In this document: piece after piece, positions 1-8,387 of the stretch
Layout: each line of letters opens with the position of its first letter
Position numbering within the stretch: the stretch's first letter is position 1
Origin: Microbacterium gubbeenense DSM 15944
GTDB lineage: Bacteria > Actinomycetota > Actinomycetes > Actinomycetales > Microbacteriaceae
NCBI RefSeq assembly: GCF_000422745.1
Contig: NZ_AUGQ01000005.1
Coordinates: 62,001-126,000 of the forward strand
Direction of reading: 5' to 3'
Length of the DNA stretch: 64,000 nucleotides
Notes under the pieces: model-generated
The model's input: only the letters and a program-made list of their open reading frames with translations
Told to the model about the DNA's origin: nothing
The model's database searches: none
Program-made: the position numbers and the translations under genes

Positions 1-651
1 CACGGCGACTCGTCGTGGCGCACCGACGCCGATTACGCCCCCGAGACGATCGCGCCCGACGTCATCCGCGCGATCGAGGAGTGGGCGTCAGCGCCCATCA
101 CGCTCGTCGGCCAGTCGCTCGGCGGCCTCACTGCCGCGCACGTCGCCTCCGCGCGCCCCGATCTCGTCTCGGACCTGATCCTCGTCGACATCGTGCCGGG
201 GATCGGATCCGGCGGGCCGTCGCAGCTCTCCGCGTTCTACGCCCGGCTCGAGTTCGAATCCGTCGATGACGTCTTAGACCACGCCCTGGCGTTCGGCCTC
301 GGCGGATCGCGGGACAAGGCGCTCCGCGGCGTGCTGCTGAACACGCGCACGCGCGAGGACGGCGTCGTCGAGTGGAAGCACCACCTCGCGCACGTGCTGT
401 CCGAGAAGACCGAGGTGCCGCGCCTGCGCGACCACCACGACACCGACTGGGACGCGCTGCGCCGGGTCGCTCAGCCGATCACCCTCATCGCCGGATCCCG
501 CGGCTACCTCGGCGACGACGACCTCGCCGCCTTCGCCGCGGCGCAGCCCGAGGCGCGCATCGTCACCGTCGACGCCACGCACAACGTGCAGGAGACGGCC
601 CACCGCGACATCGCCGACCTCGTCCGTTCGACCCGTCCCGAAAGAACCTGA
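1..651 (+). CDS. alpha/beta hydrolase, 5' end outside window
   Basis: The first 216 codons visible are the C-terminal part of an alpha/beta-hydrolase fold enzyme; the reading frame is open from base 1, so the start lies outside. The opening residues HGDSSW follow the usual post-strand-4 RGHGxS loop. The nucleophile elbow GQSLGG (Ser at visible residue 39) and a late His in DATHNVQE fit the Ser-Asp-His triad. The substrate cannot be told from sequence; such proteins include esterases, epoxide hydrolases and C-C hydrolases. It ends 3 nt before the peptide-transporter lipoprotein gene, so the two may be co-transcribed, which could mean a role on an imported substrate (inference). Confidence 0.85.
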   Translation, partial: HGDSSWRTDADYAPETIAPDVIRAIEEWASAPITLVGQSLGGLTAAHVASARPDLVSDLILVDIVPGIGSGGPSQLSAFYARLEFESVDDVLDHALAFGLGGSRDKALRGVLLNTRTREDGVVEWKHHLAHVLSEKTEVPRLRDHHDTDWDALRRVAQPITLIAGSRGYLGDDDLAAFAAAQPEARIVTVDATHNVQETAHRDIADLVRSTRPERT

Positions 652-654
652 CCC

Positions 655-2172
655 ATGGTCTCCTTGCCCTCTCGCCGGATCGCTGCAGGATCCGTCCTCG
701 CCGCCGGAGCGCTCGTTCTCGCCGGCTGCTCCGGATCGACGTCCCCTTCCGAGCCCTCCGGCGGGCCGGATCCGGACGCCACGCTCACCGTCGGCCTCGT
801 GCTCGAGCCGACGAACCTCGACATCCGCCACACCTCCGGCGCCGCCCTCGAGCAGGCGCTGATCGAGAACGTCTACGAGGGCCTCGTCTCCCGCGGCGAT
901 GACTCAGGCGTCGAGCCGGCTCTCGCGAGCGACTGGCAGGTCTCCGACGACGGGCTGACGTACACCTTCGAGCTGCAGGACGGCGTCACCTTCCACGACG
1001 GATCCGCCCTCACCGCGGACGACGTCGTGGCATCGCTCGACGACGTGCGCTCGGACGAATCGACGATCGGCTACGCCGACCTGCAGGTGATCGACACCCT
1101 CACGGCCGTCGACGACGCCACGGTCGAGGTCGCCCTCGCCGAGCCGAACCAGAACTTCCTGTTCACCCTGACCGGCCCCGCCGGCGTGATCCTCGATTCC
1201 GAGGACGAAACCGACCTGGCCACCGCGGCCAACGGCACGGGCCCGTTCACGCTCGCGAACTGGAGCCAGGGCGACAGCATCACGTTCGAGCGCAACGACG
1301 ATTACTGGGGCGAGAAGGCCGGCGTTGCGGAGGTCGTGTTCGCCTACATCCCCGAGGCGACCGCGCTCGTGAACGCGGGCCTCGACGGCTCGGTCGACGT
1401 GCTCACGGGCGTCGAATCCGACCTCGCCCCGCAGCTCGAGGACGCCTTCGAGGTGACCGAGGGCGAGACGACCGACAAGTTCATCCTCGCGTTCAACGAG
1501 CGGGCCGCTCCCCTCGACGACATCCGGGTGCGCGAGGCGCTGCGCCTCGCGATCGACCACGACGCGATCCTCGAGCGCGTCGGCGCGGGCGAGAAGCTGT
1601 TCGGGCCGATTCCTCCGCTCGATCCCGGCTACGAAGACCTCTCCGACACGATCTCGTTCGACCCCGACCGCGCGCGCGAGCTGCTCGCCGAGGCGGGCGC
1701 CGAGGACCTCGAGCTGACGATGACCGTCTCGAACACGTACCCCACGTACTTCTCGACGCTGCTCGTGTCGATGTTCGACGACATCGGCGTGACGCTCGAC
1801 GTCGAGCCCGTCGAGTTCTCGACCTGGCTCAACGACGTATACACGAACCGCGATTACGAGCTGAGCTTCGTCAATCACGTCGAGCCGCGCGACTTCAACT
1901 CGTGGGCGAACCCCGACTACTACTACGCACTCGCCGACAACGACGCGTTCACCGAAGTGCAGTCGCTCTACGTCGACGCGATGCGCGAGACGGATCCCGA
2001 CGCGTCGGCCGCGCTGCTGGCCGAGGCCGCGCGCGTGGTCGCCGCGCAGCACCCCGCCGACTGGCTGTTCACACGCAGCGACATCGTCGCCCTCGCGCCC
2101 GGCATCGAGAACTTCCCGGTCGCCTCGACGAGCACGAGGCTGGACGTCGCGGACGTGACCGTCACCCGCTGA
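655..2172 (+). CDS. ABC transporter substrate-binding lipoprotein (family 5, peptide/nickel type)
   Basis: 505-residue extracytoplasmic binding protein of the DppA/OppA/NikA family. The N-terminus is a classical lipoprotein signal: basic residues, hydrophobic stretch and lipobox LAGC with Cys25 as the lipidated residue. The mature protein has the SBP_bac_5 pattern, including the motif VSDDGLTYTFELQDGVTFHDG near the start of domain I. It is the first gene of a five-gene importer (binding protein, two permeases, two ATPases) and starts 3 nt after the hydrolase stop. Ligand is probably a short peptide, but family members also bind nickel, heme or sugars, so the specificity is open. Confidence 0.9.
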   Translation: MVSLPSRRIAAGSVLAAGALVLAGCSGSTSPSEPSGGPDPDATLTVGLVLEPTNLDIRHTSGAALEQALIENVYEGLVSRGDDSGVEPALASDWQVSDDGLTYTFELQDGVTFHDGSALTADDVVASLDDVRSDESTIGYADLQVIDTLTAVDDATVEVALAEPNQNFLFTLTGPAGVILDSEDETDLATAANGTGPFTLANWSQGDSITFERNDDYWGEKAGVAEVVFAYIPEATALVNAGLDGSVDVLTGVESDLAPQLEDAFEVTEGETTDKFILAFNERAAPLDDIRVREALRLAIDHDAILERVGAGEKLFGPIPPLDPGYEDLSDTISFDPDRARELLAEAGAEDLELTMTVSNTYPTYFSTLLVSMFDDIGVTLDVEPVEFSTWLNDVYTNRDYELSFVNHVEPRDFNSWANPDYYYALADNDAFTEVQSLYVDAMRETDPDASAALLAEAARVVAAQHPADWLFTRSDIVALAPGIENFPVASTSTRLDVADVTVTR

Positions 2173-2176
2173 TCCC

Positions 2177-3130
2177 ATGCTCCGTTACGCCGCCACACGG
2201 ATCCTGTTCCTCGCGCTGGGCCTGCTCGTCGCGAGCGCGCTCATCTTTGCGACCCTCAGGATCCTGCCCGGCGACGTGGCGCAGATGATCGCGGGCACGG
2301 AGGGAACGCCCGCGCAGGTCGAACGGATCCGCTCAGACCTCGGGCTCGACCGGCCGGTCGCCGCGCAGTATTTCGAGTGGATCGGCGGGGTGCTGACCGG
2401 CGACCTCGGCACGTCGATGCTCACGCGCGCGAGCGTGGCGGGCGAGATCGCGGCCAAGGCGCAGGTGACGATTCCGCTCGGCGCCCTGTCGCTCGTCATC
2501 GCGCTCGCGTTCGCGCTCCCCCTCGGCGTCGTCTCGGCGGTGCGGCACCGCACCCACACGGGAACCGCGATCGGGGTCGTCTCGCAGCTGCTCGCGGCCG
2601 TGCCGGTTGTCTGGGCGGGCCTCATGTTCGTGGTGCTGTTCGCGGTGCTGCTCGGCTGGCTCCCGGCGCAGGGCTTCCCGCGGGCGGGCTGGCAGGATCC
2701 GGTCGGCGCGATCCGCGCCCTGATCCTCCCGGCGGTCACGATCGGCATCGTCGAGGGCGCGATGCTGATGCGCTTCGTGCGCAGCGCCACGCTGCAGGCC
2801 CTAGGCGAGGACTTCGTGCGCACGGGTGCCGCGAAGGGCCTCACGCGCACGCAGTCGCTCGTGCGCCACGGGCTGCCGGCCGTCGGGCTGTCGGTGATCA
2901 CGGTGCTCGGCATCCAGATCGCCGGCATCATCGTCGGTGCGGTCGTCATCGAGCAGGTCTTCACGCTCCCCGGCATCGGGCGCATGCTGGTCACCGACGT
3001 CGGCGCGCGCGACCTCACGATGGTCCAGGGCGAGCTGCTCGTGCTCACGGGCTTCGTGCTGATCGTCGGGTTCGTCGTCGACCTCATCCATCACCTGGTC
3101 GATCCGCGGCAGAGGGAGGACCAGCGATGA
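2177..3130 (+). CDS. ABC transporter permease, DppB type
   Basis: 317 residues, about six transmembrane helices, with the BPD_transp_1 fold. The N-terminal segment ending in ATLRILPGDVAQMIAGTEG is typical of the DppB/OppB subfamily (large first periplasmic loop with LGLDRPV...QYFEWI). The cytoplasmic EAA coupling loop is visible as GAAKGLTRTQSLVRHGLPAV (around residue 215). The gene begins 4 nt after the lipoprotein gene and its stop overlaps the next start (ATGA), so translation is likely coupled. It forms the membrane heterodimer with the DppC-type permease downstream. Confidence 0.92.
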   Translation: MLRYAATRILFLALGLLVASALIFATLRILPGDVAQMIAGTEGTPAQVERIRSDLGLDRPVAAQYFEWIGGVLTGDLGTSMLTRASVAGEIAAKAQVTIPLGALSLVIALAFALPLGVVSAVRHRTHTGTAIGVVSQLLAAVPVVWAGLMFVVLFAVLLGWLPAQGFPRAGWQDPVGAIRALILPAVTIGIVEGAMLMRFVRSATLQALGEDFVRTGAAKGLTRTQSLVRHGLPAVGLSVITVLGIQIAGIIVGAVVIEQVFTLPGIGRMLVTDVGARDLTMVQGELLVLTGFVLIVGFVVDLIHHLVDPRQREDQR

Positions 3131-3996
3131 GCGCGCTCCGACGCCTCTGGCGGATCCCCGTGGGGCGCGCCGCGCTCATCGTCATCGCGGTCGTCGTGCT
3201 CACGGCGCTCGTGTCGGTCGTCTGGACGCCGTTCGACCCGCGGCGCGCGGACGCGTACGCCTCCTGGGCCTCCCCGAGCTGGCCGCATCTGCTCGGCACC
3301 GATGGCACGGGCCGCGACATCCTCTCGCTCGTCATGGCGGGATCGCGCATCACGGTGCTCGTCGCCGTCGGCGCCGGCATCGTCGCGACCCTCGTCGGCG
3401 TCGTGCTCGCCGCGCTCGGCGCGCTCACGGCGCGGCCGGTGCGCGAGTCGGTCGCCGTGCTCGTCGACATCCTCATCGCGTTCCCCGTGCTGCTGATCGC
3501 GATGATGATCGCGGCCGTGTGGGGCGGATCCCTGTGGGTCGTGATCTGGTCGGTCGGCATCGGATACGGCGTCAACATCGCCCGCGTGGCCCGCGCGGAG
3601 CTGCGCCGGGTGAACCGGTCGGACTTCGTCACCGCCGCGCAGGCCGCCGGGCTCACGCGCTCGCAGATCCTCGTGCGCCACCTGCTGCCGAACGCGGCGC
3701 CCGTGTTCATCGTGCAGCTGTCGTGGTCGATGGCCGCCGCCGTGCTCGCCGAGGCGGGCCTGTCGTACCTGGGATTCGGTGCCCCCGTCACCCAGCCGAG
3801 CTGGGGTCTGCTGCTCAGCGAGCTGCAGAATTACCTCACGCTGCACCCGCTCGCGGTGCTGTGGCCCGGCATCGCGATCACGCTGACCGTGCTCGCGCTC
3901 AACCTGCTGGGTGACGCGCTGCGCGAGGCGACGGATCCCACGCTCGCCCGTGGCGAGAAGCGCACCCAGTCGCACACCCCGGGGGTGATCGCATGA
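3127..3996 (+). CDS. ABC transporter permease, DppC type
   Basis: 289 residues from the ATG that overlaps the dppB-like stop (ATGA). The protein has an N-terminal helix, the LLGTDGTGRDILS motif diagnostic of DppC/OppC permeases, and an EAA loop AAQAAGLTRSQILVRHLLPN. The C-terminal SYLGFGAPVTQPSWGLLL stretch is also a subfamily hallmark. The frame is open far upstream, but those codons overlap the preceding gene and read as Arg-rich shadow sequence, so the ATGA start is chosen. Stop overlaps the next ATPase start. Confidence 0.92.
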   Translation: MSALRRLWRIPVGRAALIVIAVVVLTALVSVVWTPFDPRRADAYASWASPSWPHLLGTDGTGRDILSLVMAGSRITVLVAVGAGIVATLVGVVLAALGALTARPVRESVAVLVDILIAFPVLLIAMMIAAVWGGSLWVVIWSVGIGYGVNIARVARAELRRVNRSDFVTAAQAAGLTRSQILVRHLLPNAAPVFIVQLSWSMAAAVLAEAGLSYLGFGAPVTQPSWGLLLSELQNYLTLHPLAVLWPGIAITLTVLALNLLGDALREATDPTLARGEKRTQSHTPGVIA

Positions 3997-4781
3997 GCCT
4001 CATCGTCGAGGACCTCTCGGTCGAGATCGGCGGAACCCGCGTCGTGGACGGCGTCAGCTTCGAGGTGCCGGACGGCGCGCGAACCGGGATCATCGGGGAA
4101 TCGGGGTCGGGCAAGTCGCTGACCGCGCTCGCGATCATGGGGCTGCTCCCCGACGGCGCGTTAGCGAGCGGGTCGATCCGGTGGGACGGCCGCGAGCTGA
4201 TCGGCATGCCGGATCGCGAGCGCGCGCGGATCCGCGGCCGCGAGATCGGCATGATCTTCCAGGAGCCCGCCTCGGCGCTCAACCCGATCCGCCGGGTCGG
4301 CGTGCAGATGTCGGAGGCGGCGCGGATCCATCGCTCGGTGAACCGGCGCGATGCGGCAGCCCTCGCGGTCGACCTCGCGCGCGACGTGGGGCTCCCCTCC
4401 CCCGAGACCGTCGTCGACAGCTATCCCCACCAGCTCTCGGGCGGACAGCGGCAGCGCGTCGGCATCGCCGCCGCGCTCGCGGGCCGCCCGTCGCTCGTCG
4501 TCGCCGATGAGCCGACGACCGCGCTCGACGTCACGGTGCAGCAGGGCATCCTCGACCTGCTCGCCGGCCTCGTGACGGGCGGCGGCGTCTCGCTGCTGTT
4601 CATCACGCACGACCTCGCGGTGCTCGCGCAGATCGCGACCCACGCGATCGTGCTCGAGCACGGACGCGTGGCGGAGTCGGGCGAGGTCGCACGCCTGCTC
4701 TCGGCGCCGGAGCATCCCGTCACCCGCGGCCTCCTGCGCGATGCGAGAGCGACCCTGTGGCGCCCCGGAGGGACATCATGA
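3993..4781 (+). CDS. ABC transporter ATP-binding protein, DppD type (short)
   Basis: 262-residue nucleotide-binding protein. Walker A is GESGSGKS near residue 35, the Q-loop is FQEPASALNP, the signature LSGGQRQRVGIA, and Walker B LVVADEPTTALD. It is closest to the DppD/OppD ATPases of peptide importers. Typical DppD proteins run to about 320-330 residues with a C-terminal oligopeptide-transporter (HPY) extension; here only the first part of that region (AEHPVTRGLL-like) is present, so the tail is short. Start overlaps the permease stop by 4 nt and its own stop overlaps the next start. Confidence 0.9.
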   Translation: MSLIVEDLSVEIGGTRVVDGVSFEVPDGARTGIIGESGSGKSLTALAIMGLLPDGALASGSIRWDGRELIGMPDRERARIRGREIGMIFQEPASALNPIRRVGVQMSEAARIHRSVNRRDAAALAVDLARDVGLPSPETVVDSYPHQLSGGQRQRVGIAAALAGRPSLVVADEPTTALDVTVQQGILDLLAGLVTGGGVSLLFITHDLAVLAQIATHAIVLEHGRVAESGEVARLLSAPEHPVTRGLLRDARATLWRPGGTS

Positions 4782-5560
4782 GCGAGGTCATCCTGCAGGC
4801 GCGCGGCGTCACGCGCGAGTTCTTCGCGCCGCGGCGCACGCTGTTCGACAAGCGCACGAGGTCGTTCGCGCTGGGCCCGGTCGATCTCACGGTGCGCACG
4901 GACTCATCCGTGGGCATCATCGGCGAGTCCGGATCAGGCAAGTCGACGCTCGCGCGGCTGCTGCTCGGCCTCGATCAGCCGACGTCGGGGGTCGTCGAGG
5001 TCGGCGGGATGGCGGTCGATGCGGGGGCGAAGGCCCGCGACCTGCGCTGGCTGCGGCGCGCCATGGGCGTCGTCCTGCAGGATCCGTACGGATCGCTCGA
5101 CCCCCGGATGAGCGTCGGCCGCATCGTCGGCGAACCGCTCTGGGCGCTCGGCATCGACGGCGACCGGCGAGCGCGCGTCGCGGAGGTGCTCGCTCGCGTC
5201 GGCCTCGAGGGCGTCGAGGACCGCTACCCGCACGAGTTCTCCGGTGGGCAGCGTCAGCGCATCGCGCTCGCGCGAGCGATCGTGCACCGCCCGCGTATCC
5301 TCGTGGGCGACGAGCCACTCAGCGCGCTCGACGTGACGGTGCGCGCAGAGGTCCTCGATCTGCTCGGCCAGATCCGGCGCGAGGAGGGCATGACCCTCAT
5401 CCTGATCAGCCACGACATCGGCGTCGTTCAGAACGTGTGCGACGAGGTCGTGGTGATGACGGACGGATCCGTCGTGGAACAGGGCGCAACGAACGAGGTG
5501 CTCGTGCACCCGCGCCACGATTACACGAAGCAACTTCTCGCGGCGATCCCGACGATCTAA
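4778..5560 (+). CDS. ABC transporter ATP-binding protein, DppF type
   Basis: 260 residues, second ATPase of the peptide-type importer. Walker A GESGSGKSTLARLLLGLD, signature FSGGQRQRIALARA and Walker B ILVGDEPLSALD are intact; VLQDPYGSLDPRM is the DppF-type Q-loop. I chose the ATG at 4778 rather than an upstream in-frame ATG at 4757 because GGAGGG precedes it at good spacing and it makes an ATGA overlap with the previous gene. Its stop overlaps by 4 nt the stop of the convergent M23 peptidase gene, leaving no room for a separate terminator. Confidence 0.92.
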   Translation: MSEVILQARGVTREFFAPRRTLFDKRTRSFALGPVDLTVRTDSSVGIIGESGSGKSTLARLLLGLDQPTSGVVEVGGMAVDAGAKARDLRWLRRAMGVVLQDPYGSLDPRMSVGRIVGEPLWALGIDGDRRARVAEVLARVGLEGVEDRYPHEFSGGQRQRIALARAIVHRPRILVGDEPLSALDVTVRAEVLDLLGQIRREEGMTLILISHDIGVVQNVCDEVVVMTDGSVVEQGATNEVLVHPRHDYTKQLLAAIPTI

Positions 5561-6762
5561 GGCGCGGTGGTCTCCGCCGGCGCCGACGTCTCGGCTGGGG
5601 CGGACGGCGAAGGCTCGGTCGGAGCCGGCTCCGTGGGCGCGGGTTCCGTCGGAGCGGGCTCGGTGGGCGCAGGTTCCGTCGGAGCGGGCTCGGTGGGCTC
5701 GGGCGTCGGAGGCGCGGTCGGCTCGGTCGTGGGAGTCGGCGTCGTCGGGGGCGTCGTCGGCTTCGGCGAGGTCGTGGGCGTCGGCTCCGTCGTCGGGGAT
5801 GGGGACTTCGTCGGGTTCGGCGACGTCGTCGGATCCGGGCTCTTCGACGGCGAGGGGCTCGTCGTCGGCTCGGTGGACGGCGTGGGCGTCTCGGACGGCG
5901 TGCCCGCGGGCTGCGGCTCGGTCGTCGCCGGGGGCTCGGGAGGCACGGGCAGACCGGGCACGATTGTGATCGGCGACGCGGATCCGCCTGTCAGCAGCGG
6001 GTACGGATCGATCGGCGTGCCGTTCTTGCGCAGCTCGAAGTGCAGGTGGTTGCCGAAGCTGTGCCCGGTGTTGCCGACGCCGCCGAGGTGGTCGCCGGTC
6101 TCGACCCAGTCGCCGACCGCGACGGTGCGGCTGCCGTAGGTCATGTGCCCATAGACGCTCTGGTAGCCGTCGACGTGCTGGATGACGACCGCGACGCCGT
6201 ATCCGAAGTAGGTGTCGCTCGAGGCGATGACGACGCCGGGCGCCGCGGCGCCGATCGGCTCACCGGCACCGGCCGCGAGGTCGATGCCCATGTGGTTGCC
6301 GCCGCGGGTGCCGAAGTGATCGCTGATGAAGTAGTTGTCGATCGGCCAGGCGAGCTCCTTGAGCGAGCCGAGGTTGTACGTGCCGTCGGAGAGCCACTTG
6401 GGGTCGATGGGCAGACCCTTCGCGCGCGCGTCGGCGACGAGCTTCTTGAAGGCGTCGCTGCGGATCGACTCGAGGTCGTCGGCCGTCGCGGCCGCGTACA
6501 CGCTGTGCGCCAGTTCCGACGCGCTGGCCTGGGAGTCTTCCTCCGTCACGCCGCCGTGCCCGTGCTCTTCGTCGTCGTGCGCGGCGAGATCGGCGCCGGC
6601 TGCGGCCGCGATCGGCTGCGACGGCACGCTCTCATCGCTCAACGGCGTCGACACGAGCGACACGACAACGACCGCACAGGTCGCCGCAAGAACACCTGCG
6701 GCAACAGCGACACGCGCAACACGAGGATGCGACACGGCACGCGTCGCCCACTTCAGAAGCAT
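5557..6762 (-). CDS. M23 (LytM) peptidase with Pro/Thr-rich tail
   Basis: 401 residues from the ATG at 6762, which has AGGGGGA eight bases upstream; a longer frame to 6813 lacks such support. An N-terminal hydrophobic helix (about residues 12-35) should export or anchor it. A LytM/M23 zinc endopeptidase domain follows, with HMGID and the HLHFEL motif giving the His/Asp ligands; the likely role is cell-wall peptide cleavage or control of amidases. After the catalytic domain comes an unusual tail of some 130 residues made only of Pro, Thr, Ser, Glu and Ala, with PAPTE repeats, probably disordered and wall-spanning. Such tails normally precede rather than follow the enzyme domain. Confidence 0.88.
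   Translation of the reverse strand: MLLKWATRAVSHPRVARVAVAAGVLAATCAVVVVSLVSTPLSDESVPSQPIAAAAGADLAAHDDEEHGHGGVTEEDSQASASELAHSVYAAATADDLESIRSDAFKKLVADARAKGLPIDPKWLSDGTYNLGSLKELAWPIDNYFISDHFGTRGGNHMGIDLAAGAGEPIGAAAPGVVIASSDTYFGYGVAVVIQHVDGYQSVYGHMTYGSRTVAVGDWVETGDHLGGVGNTGHSFGNHLHFELRKNGTPIDPYPLLTGGSASPITIVPGLPVPPEPPATTEPQPAGTPSETPTPSTEPTTSPSPSKSPDPTTSPNPTKSPSPTTEPTPTTSPKPTTPPTTPTPTTEPTAPPTPEPTEPAPTEPAPTEPAPTEPAPTEPAPTEPSPSAPAETSAPAETTAP
5612..5701. repeat. six 15-bp tandem units coding the PAPTE tail
   Basis: Six consecutive 15-bp units of the pattern GGYTCSGTSGGMGCR are visible on the + strand; the two 30-bp blocks 5642-5671 and 5672-5701 are nearly identical. On the minus strand each unit encodes five residues, PAPTE-like, at the C-terminus of the M23 peptidase. 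Unit number is likely to vary between strains by slippage (inference). Confidence 0.85.
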
Positions 6763-6797
6763 CAAATTTTCCCCCTGTATGTCATCATCGCTGATAA

Positions 6798-6835
6798 GTA
6801 ACGGTTGTGACAAGTGGCGATCACGAACTGGTCAC
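6798..6835. promoter_or_regulatory. GTAAC/GTGAC/GTCAC repeats upstream of M23 gene
   Basis: Between the M23 start and the uracil-DNA glycosylase stop lie GTAAC (6798-6802), GTGAC (6807-6811), ATCAC (6820-6824) and GTCAC (6831-6835). Pentamers of the form GTNAC are reminiscent of MtrA boxes, which control wall-hydrolase genes in other actinobacteria. A similar, more regular set precedes the second M23 gene at 57070-57095. Binding is inferred, not shown. Confidence 0.35.
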
Positions 6836-7515
6836 ATAACGCGCCATTCGACGGGATCCGCTCCCTGCTCCGCGAGCAGCTGATTCGCACGCGAGAACGG
6901 CCGGGATCCGAAGAATCCTCGGCGGGCCGACAGCGGCGACGGGTGGGCCGATTCGATGCGCGGCGCGCGTCCGAGGAGCGGCGCGAGGCTCTTCGCCTGG
7001 GCGCCCCAGAGGATCCCGACGAGCGGGCGGCCGCGCCCCGCGAGCACCCGGATCGCGTGGTCGGTCACCTCCTCCCACCCCCAGCCCCGGTGCGACGCCG
7101 GCGCGCCGGGCGCGACCGTGAGCACGCGGTTGAGCAGCATCACGCCCTGATCGGCCCAGCTCGACAGGTCGCCGTGCGCGGCGGGGGCGAGCCCGAGATC
7201 GGTCCGCATCTCCTTGTAGATGTTGCCGAGGCTGCGCGGCAGAGGCCGCACGTCGCGCTCGACCGAGAAGCTGAGCCCGACCGCGTGGCCGGGCGTGGGA
7301 TATGCGTCCTGCCCGACGATCAGCACCTTCACGTCCGTCAGCGGGCGCTGGAACGCGCGCAGCACGCGATCGCCCTCCGGCAGGTACGGCTGGCCCTCGT
7401 CCCGCAGGCGGTCGCCGATCGCGCGGATCGTGCCGGCGACCGGCTCGAGGGCCGCCGCCCAGCCCGCGTCGATCAGTCCCTCGTGGGCGAGGCGCTCCAG
7501 CGGCCGCCCCGGCAT
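6832..7515 (-). CDS. ung: uracil-DNA glycosylase, family 1
   Basis: 227 residues. Removes uracil from DNA as the first step of base excision repair. Motif A reads [18 protein letters not shown] with the catalytic Asp at residue 69, and the DNA-intercalating motif B is HPSPLSA near residue 190; VGILWGAQA matches the family. The usual GQDPY Pro is Ala here. The start ATG at 7515 overlaps the stop of the upstream SDR gene (ATGA); the longer upstream frame is the Arg-rich shadow of that gene and is rejected. Length agrees with family-1 enzymes (about 220-230). Confidence 0.95.
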   Translation of the reverse strand: MPGRPLERLAHEGLIDAGWAAALEPVAGTIRAIGDRLRDEGQPYLPEGDRVLRAFQRPLTDVKVLIVGQDAYPTPGHAVGLSFSVERDVRPLPRSLGNIYKEMRTDLGLAPAAHGDLSSWADQGVMLLNRVLTVAPGAPASHRGWGWEEVTDHAIRVLAGRGRPLVGILWGAQAKSLAPLLGRAPRIESAHPSPLSARRGFFGSRPFSRANQLLAEQGADPVEWRVM

Positions 7516-8285
7516 CAGACGCGCGGCGCGAGGGGCCCGCGGTGCAGGGCGTGCTGCGCCCCCTGCGCGACGGGCCGCATGGTGATCAGATCGAGATTCA
7601 CGTGGCCCGGAAGACCCAGGCAGTAGGCCACGACGTCGGCGACGTCTTCGGCCACGAGCGGCGAATCGACACCGTCGTACACGGCATCCGCCGCGGCCTG
7701 GTCGCCGAGGCGCGTCAGCGAGAACTCGGGCGTGTGCACGAGGCCCGGGGCGATCTCGAACACGCGGATCGGCTCGCCGACGAGCTCCTGACGCAGCACG
7801 CGCGGGATCATCGCCTCGGCCGCCTTCGCCGCGTTGTACCCGCCGCCGCCCGGATACGCGCCCTGCGCGGCGGTCGAGGTGAGGAACAGGAGGTCGGCGT
7901 GCGTTCCCTGATCCGCAGCCGTGCGCCGCAGCTGCGGCAGGAACGCCTTCACGAGCCGCTGGGCGGACAGCGCGTTCATCTCGAACATGCGCAGCCACTC
8001 GTCGCTGTCGCCGTCCTCGACGCGGTCGGATCCGAGCGCGCCCCCGGCGATGTGCACGAGCGCGTGCACGGGATCCGTGCCCGCGAACTCGGCGAGCGCG
8101 TCGATGTCCTGCTGGCGCGTCAGATCCGCCGCGAAGACCTCAGCGCCGGTCTCCCGGGCCAGACTCTCCAAGCGGTCCGCGCGGCGGGCGACGCCGATAA
8201 CGTCCCACCCGCGCTCGCGGAGCAGGACGACGCTCGCCCGCCCGATCCCTGAACTGGCACCCGTGATGATCGCGCGTCTGGTCAT
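7515..8285 (-). CDS. short-chain dehydrogenase/reductase (SDR)
   Basis: 256-residue Rossmann oxidoreductase of the classical SDR type. The cofactor motif TGASSGIG is at residues 8-15 and the catalytic YNAAK lies near residue 144, with the expected upstream Ser/Thr in [18 protein letters not shown] after the second strand suggests NADP(H) preference. Substrate is not predictable. It is translationally coupled (ATGA) to the uracil-DNA glycosylase gene, and diverges from metY with about 100 bp between them. Functional link to either neighbour is unclear. Confidence 0.88.
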   Translation of the reverse strand: MTRRAIITGASSGIGRASVVLLRERGWDVIGVARRADRLESLARETGAEVFAADLTRQQDIDALAEFAGTDPVHALVHIAGGALGSDRVEDGDSDEWLRMFEMNALSAQRLVKAFLPQLRRTAADQGTHADLLFLTSTAAQGAYPGGGGYNAAKAAEAMIPRVLRQELVGEPIRVFEIAPGLVHTPEFSLTRLGDQAAADAVYDGVDSPLVAEDVADVVAYCLGLPGHVNLDLITMRPVAQGAQHALHRGPLAPRV

Positions 8286-8387
8286 ACCCCCACCTTATGT
8301 CTGATCATTTCGGGGCGGTTGGTCGGGGCCGTCCGGCCTCGTAAGGTCGTCTCAAGCATCCAAAATCCGTACAAGGCAGGGGAACCC

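Noticed and set aside
5567..6139. A Gly/Val/Ser-rich frame resembling a PE_PGRS or structural repeat protein
   Set aside because: It is the complement of the PAPTE tail repeats of the M23 peptidase; the repeat look is inherited from that gene.
4741..6801. A 686-codon + frame crossing dppF and the M23 gene
   Set aside because: Composition is Arg/Gly-rich noise and it conflicts with two clear genes on opposite strands.
8286..8387. Possible SAM riboswitch upstream of metY
   Set aside because: The 102-bp gap lacks the conserved core and hairpins of SAM-I, SAM-II or SAM-IV elements as I know them; only an ordinary leader is visible.
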